Of a stretch of DNA of 64,000 nucleotides, positions 61,790 through 64,000 are shown piece after piece. Both the position numbers and the translations under genes were made by a program. Source of the stretch: Effrenium voratum (Eukaryota > Sar > Dinophyceae > Suessiales > Symbiodiniaceae); assembly GCA_963377175.1 (NCBI GenBank), contig CAUJNA010001890.1, positions 463,704-527,703 of the forward strand, read 5' to 3'. The notes below the pieces were generated by a model, which had not been told where the DNA came from, did no database searches, and saw only the letters and a program-made list of their open reading frames with translations. The stretch's first letter is position 1. The number at the start of each line of letters is the position of its first letter.

Positions 61790-63430
61790 GCGAACTTTGA
61801 AAGCGGAGTTGCTGATTGCTTGGTCGTCCCTTGGGACTAAAAACGCGGTCCTCGCTGATGATCTTGGCTTCAAATGGATCAGCCCAAGGCATGCCGTACT
61901 TCGGCAAAGGCTTTGTCATAACTACCTCAGCTTCGACCCCCAAACAGCAAGCACGTGTTGTTGCTTAGTCTGCTTCATACATATGAACTTGAGCATGTAT
62001 CAAGCTAAACAGATATCCAAACAATGGAGCTTTGCTCCTTGAAAACTGCAAGCACAGGCATGCTGCTCGCCTGTTATGGAATACCCAGACACCCGAGATC
62101 CTTCTAGTGATGCCATTTACGGCTCCATTTTCAGAATCCGCAGGTTTCACTTTTGTAGAGTTGGTGCCTGCAACAGCAGACCCCTCGAAATGGTTGGCTT
62201 CCTTTGGCGTCCCTTTGAACGCTATCTAAAAAGTGGTTGCTCCCATCTTTGGTATGAACATCGAGTTTTTAGACTCAATGGGCCATGGGGCACGAGCCCG
62301 AAACGCGCAAGCGGCGGATACTCATGGCTGCGTGCTTGGGGCAATTCAAGGGAAGCCCAGTGGTACTTGTCAACTCACTGAGGACCTGAAAATCAAAGGT
62401 AAGCCTGGTGTGGATGGACAAATCAATTTCGCACCGGTTGGGATGGATGAATCCTGATGAACATTGGGATGGCACCATCTACCAACTGCAGGATGTCCTC
62501 TGAAACCTTGACTAAATATGGATCACACCCAGAAACCCAATATTTCAAAAGGTACAAGCAAGCCCAGTGCTTCCTGTCAGCACCCCGAATGCAAGTTTTC
62601 CTGGATACCTTCTATACAGTGGGAACTGGAAGCATTGAGTTCTGCGCCGTTACTTGCTCACATAAGTCCCGAATTCGATAACCTCGCTGTAAATGGGCAG
62701 TGGCATTGATGTTGTGTTCTAGCCAAATTTCCAGTGAACCCGCGTGACCACTATGGCAACTATCCGTCTTCCTTCAAGTTTGAAGAGTGGTTCCCTTGGC
62801 GCGGCGAGAGAGAGAGAGAGAGAGAGAGAGAGTTGGACGCCTTGCGCACCACAGGTCAATGGGGACCCGCAAAAGCTTCAAAACGAGTTTCATCGCTATC
62901 ACTCGCCGAGTGCTTCCAATTAATTACCCCTGCAGGTAAGTGTAAAGCAAGGGATGTAACACCCACAGGTAAGCAACCCCCTGGTCCACAATATATTATG
63001 AATTTCACTGACAACCCTGCTTTTTCAATCCTTAGCTATGGGGCCCATAAAAACTACTTCAATAGACAGCCTCGGGGTTGGAACAGCAGGTCCGCCCCGA
63101 AGCACTGGGTGAAGCAGCTGGTTCTTTCCGACACTCAGCTGTACAATGCAGCCAGCTGTAACAAGCACAGGATGTCGAGTCGAGAGACATCCCATGAAGG
63201 GCTTTCTTTCCTTCGGCAAAGAGGTGATCATGTTCCGGGCCCATGTGGGTCGTGCATGGGGGCCCTGTGGACGCTATATGTCCATCAACCATCTTGAGGA
63301 GTTTCCATCCAAAAGTCCACGGGGACATCAGGTCGAGGACCCGAATCGATCAAATCGAGCTGGTGAGAATGTCTTTCGGATCACTTCCAGGATGCGCCTT
63401 GGTCGAGACAGTGGGGTGGTAGGAGGCTGA
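61790..63430. other. Right-end region with long frames on both strands, not called as genes
   Basis: A minus frame at 61,752-61,943 includes EVVMTKPLPKYGMPWADPF. A plus frame at 62,734-63,297 is open for 187 codons, and another at 63,146-63,430 continues in a different frame. None has the GC3 bias of the exons. They could be decayed mobile-element coding sequence or UTR/intron sequence. Confidence 0.25.
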
Positions 63431-64000
63431 GTTTTAGAGGGATCCTTACATAAAACTCCTGAAAATTGCCTTGTAAATGGTGGTTTCTCCTTTATTTTGG
63501 CGGAAAAATCGATGTTTCACATGGGCAAAATGTATCGTTTAAGGAGCCCTGTTTTAGAGTGGGTTTAGAGGTGGCTCGAGTGGTTCATTTAAAGTGGGTT
63601 TAGGCGCAAGAATGCAGGAGAAACCCACTGGCAAGGCTGTTGGAGGACAAGGGTCCAAGGGGAGTGCATTTGAGGGTTGGATATCCTTCCATTTGCTTCA
63701 GGCCCCTGGAAAAAAAAAAAAAAAAAAAAAACATGTTGCCAGCAGTCATAAAATTCACATGTTGCCAGCAGTCATAGATTCCCTCCAAGACCAACAAGGC
63801 AGATGAGCAAATGTTTCCCAGTGACCTAGTGATGGATTCCCTTTGAAACCAACAGGGGAAAATTGATAGATTCCTTTGATAACCAACAGAAAAATATTCA
63901 TTTCAGGAAATGGAAGGATCCCTCTGCAGATCATAAGGATCAAACCTCAACCTCCCAACCCAGAACTGAGGCCACGCCCCAGCTCGGAAGCACCCCTCAC
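63430..64000. other. Repeat-rich right edge
   Basis: Mostly the expanded family G copy, with a poly-A run at 63,710-63,731. No gene is seen. Confidence 0.5.
63688..63913 (+). repeat. Family G element, expanded
   Basis: tccatttgcttcaggcccctgg at the left and caggaaatgga at the right. The middle holds repeated gttgccagcagtcata and gattccctttgaaaccaaca blocks, so the copy is about twice normal length. Confidence 0.5.

Noticed and set aside
62032..62457. Plus-strand frame ending VDGQINFAPVGMDES
   Set aside because: Interrupted by an in-frame stop, and its end is a family B tip (gtggatggacaaatcaattt) translated.

Overview
The window reads as nuclear DNA of a dinoflagellate (species not determinable from sequence alone). 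It has about 35 short GC-rich islands, mostly 45-180 bp and rich in G/C at third codon positions. They read best on the minus strand and sit roughly 1-2 kb apart in less GC-rich DNA full of short dispersed repeats. Splice donors appear to be GT or GC. There is no bacterial, organellar or viral gene organisation. Most longer open frames run across repeats and are not genes. The organism call is inference; no spliced-leader, rRNA or complete tRNA gene was found.

Three minus-strand genes can be proposed. (1) 44.4-61.8 kb: a multi-pass transporter of the amino acid/auxin permease (AAAP, SLC38/AVT-like) class, assembled from 14 exons. The order of TM1, TM2, TM3, TM4, TM5 and the final TMs along the minus strand matches the family, which supports the assignment. 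(2) 20.4-43.4 kb: a series of good exon candidates, some membrane-spanning, that I could not assign; they may be one gene or several. (3) from below 1 to 19.0 kb: exons resembling a NIPA/DUF803 magnesium-transporter-like protein, running off the left edge. Exon edges are predictions from AG and GT/GC dinucleotides and reading phase; several phase mismatches are noted.

The introns are built from repeats of about 90-210 bp in at least a dozen families, named A-P here. Several have inverted tips that contain splice dinucleotides. Some copies abut predicted exons to the base: family E at three or more acceptors, A at two, B at one donor, N at one donor and G at one acceptor. This is what introner elements (mobile intron-generating DNA) look like. 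Families E, D, G, C and N occur in one orientation only, antisense to the predicted transcript. A, B and F occur in both orientations, and the B tip gives GT...AG either way round. This mosaic of introner-like families is the most interesting content.

Other features are a 235-bp (AAT)n tract, a 38-bp GC-rich minisatellite, two unrelated loci with 10-bp tandem repeats ending in AGTTGG, several AT and GT microsatellites, and tandem duplications. The right end (61.8-64 kb) has long but unconvincing open frames of different composition.
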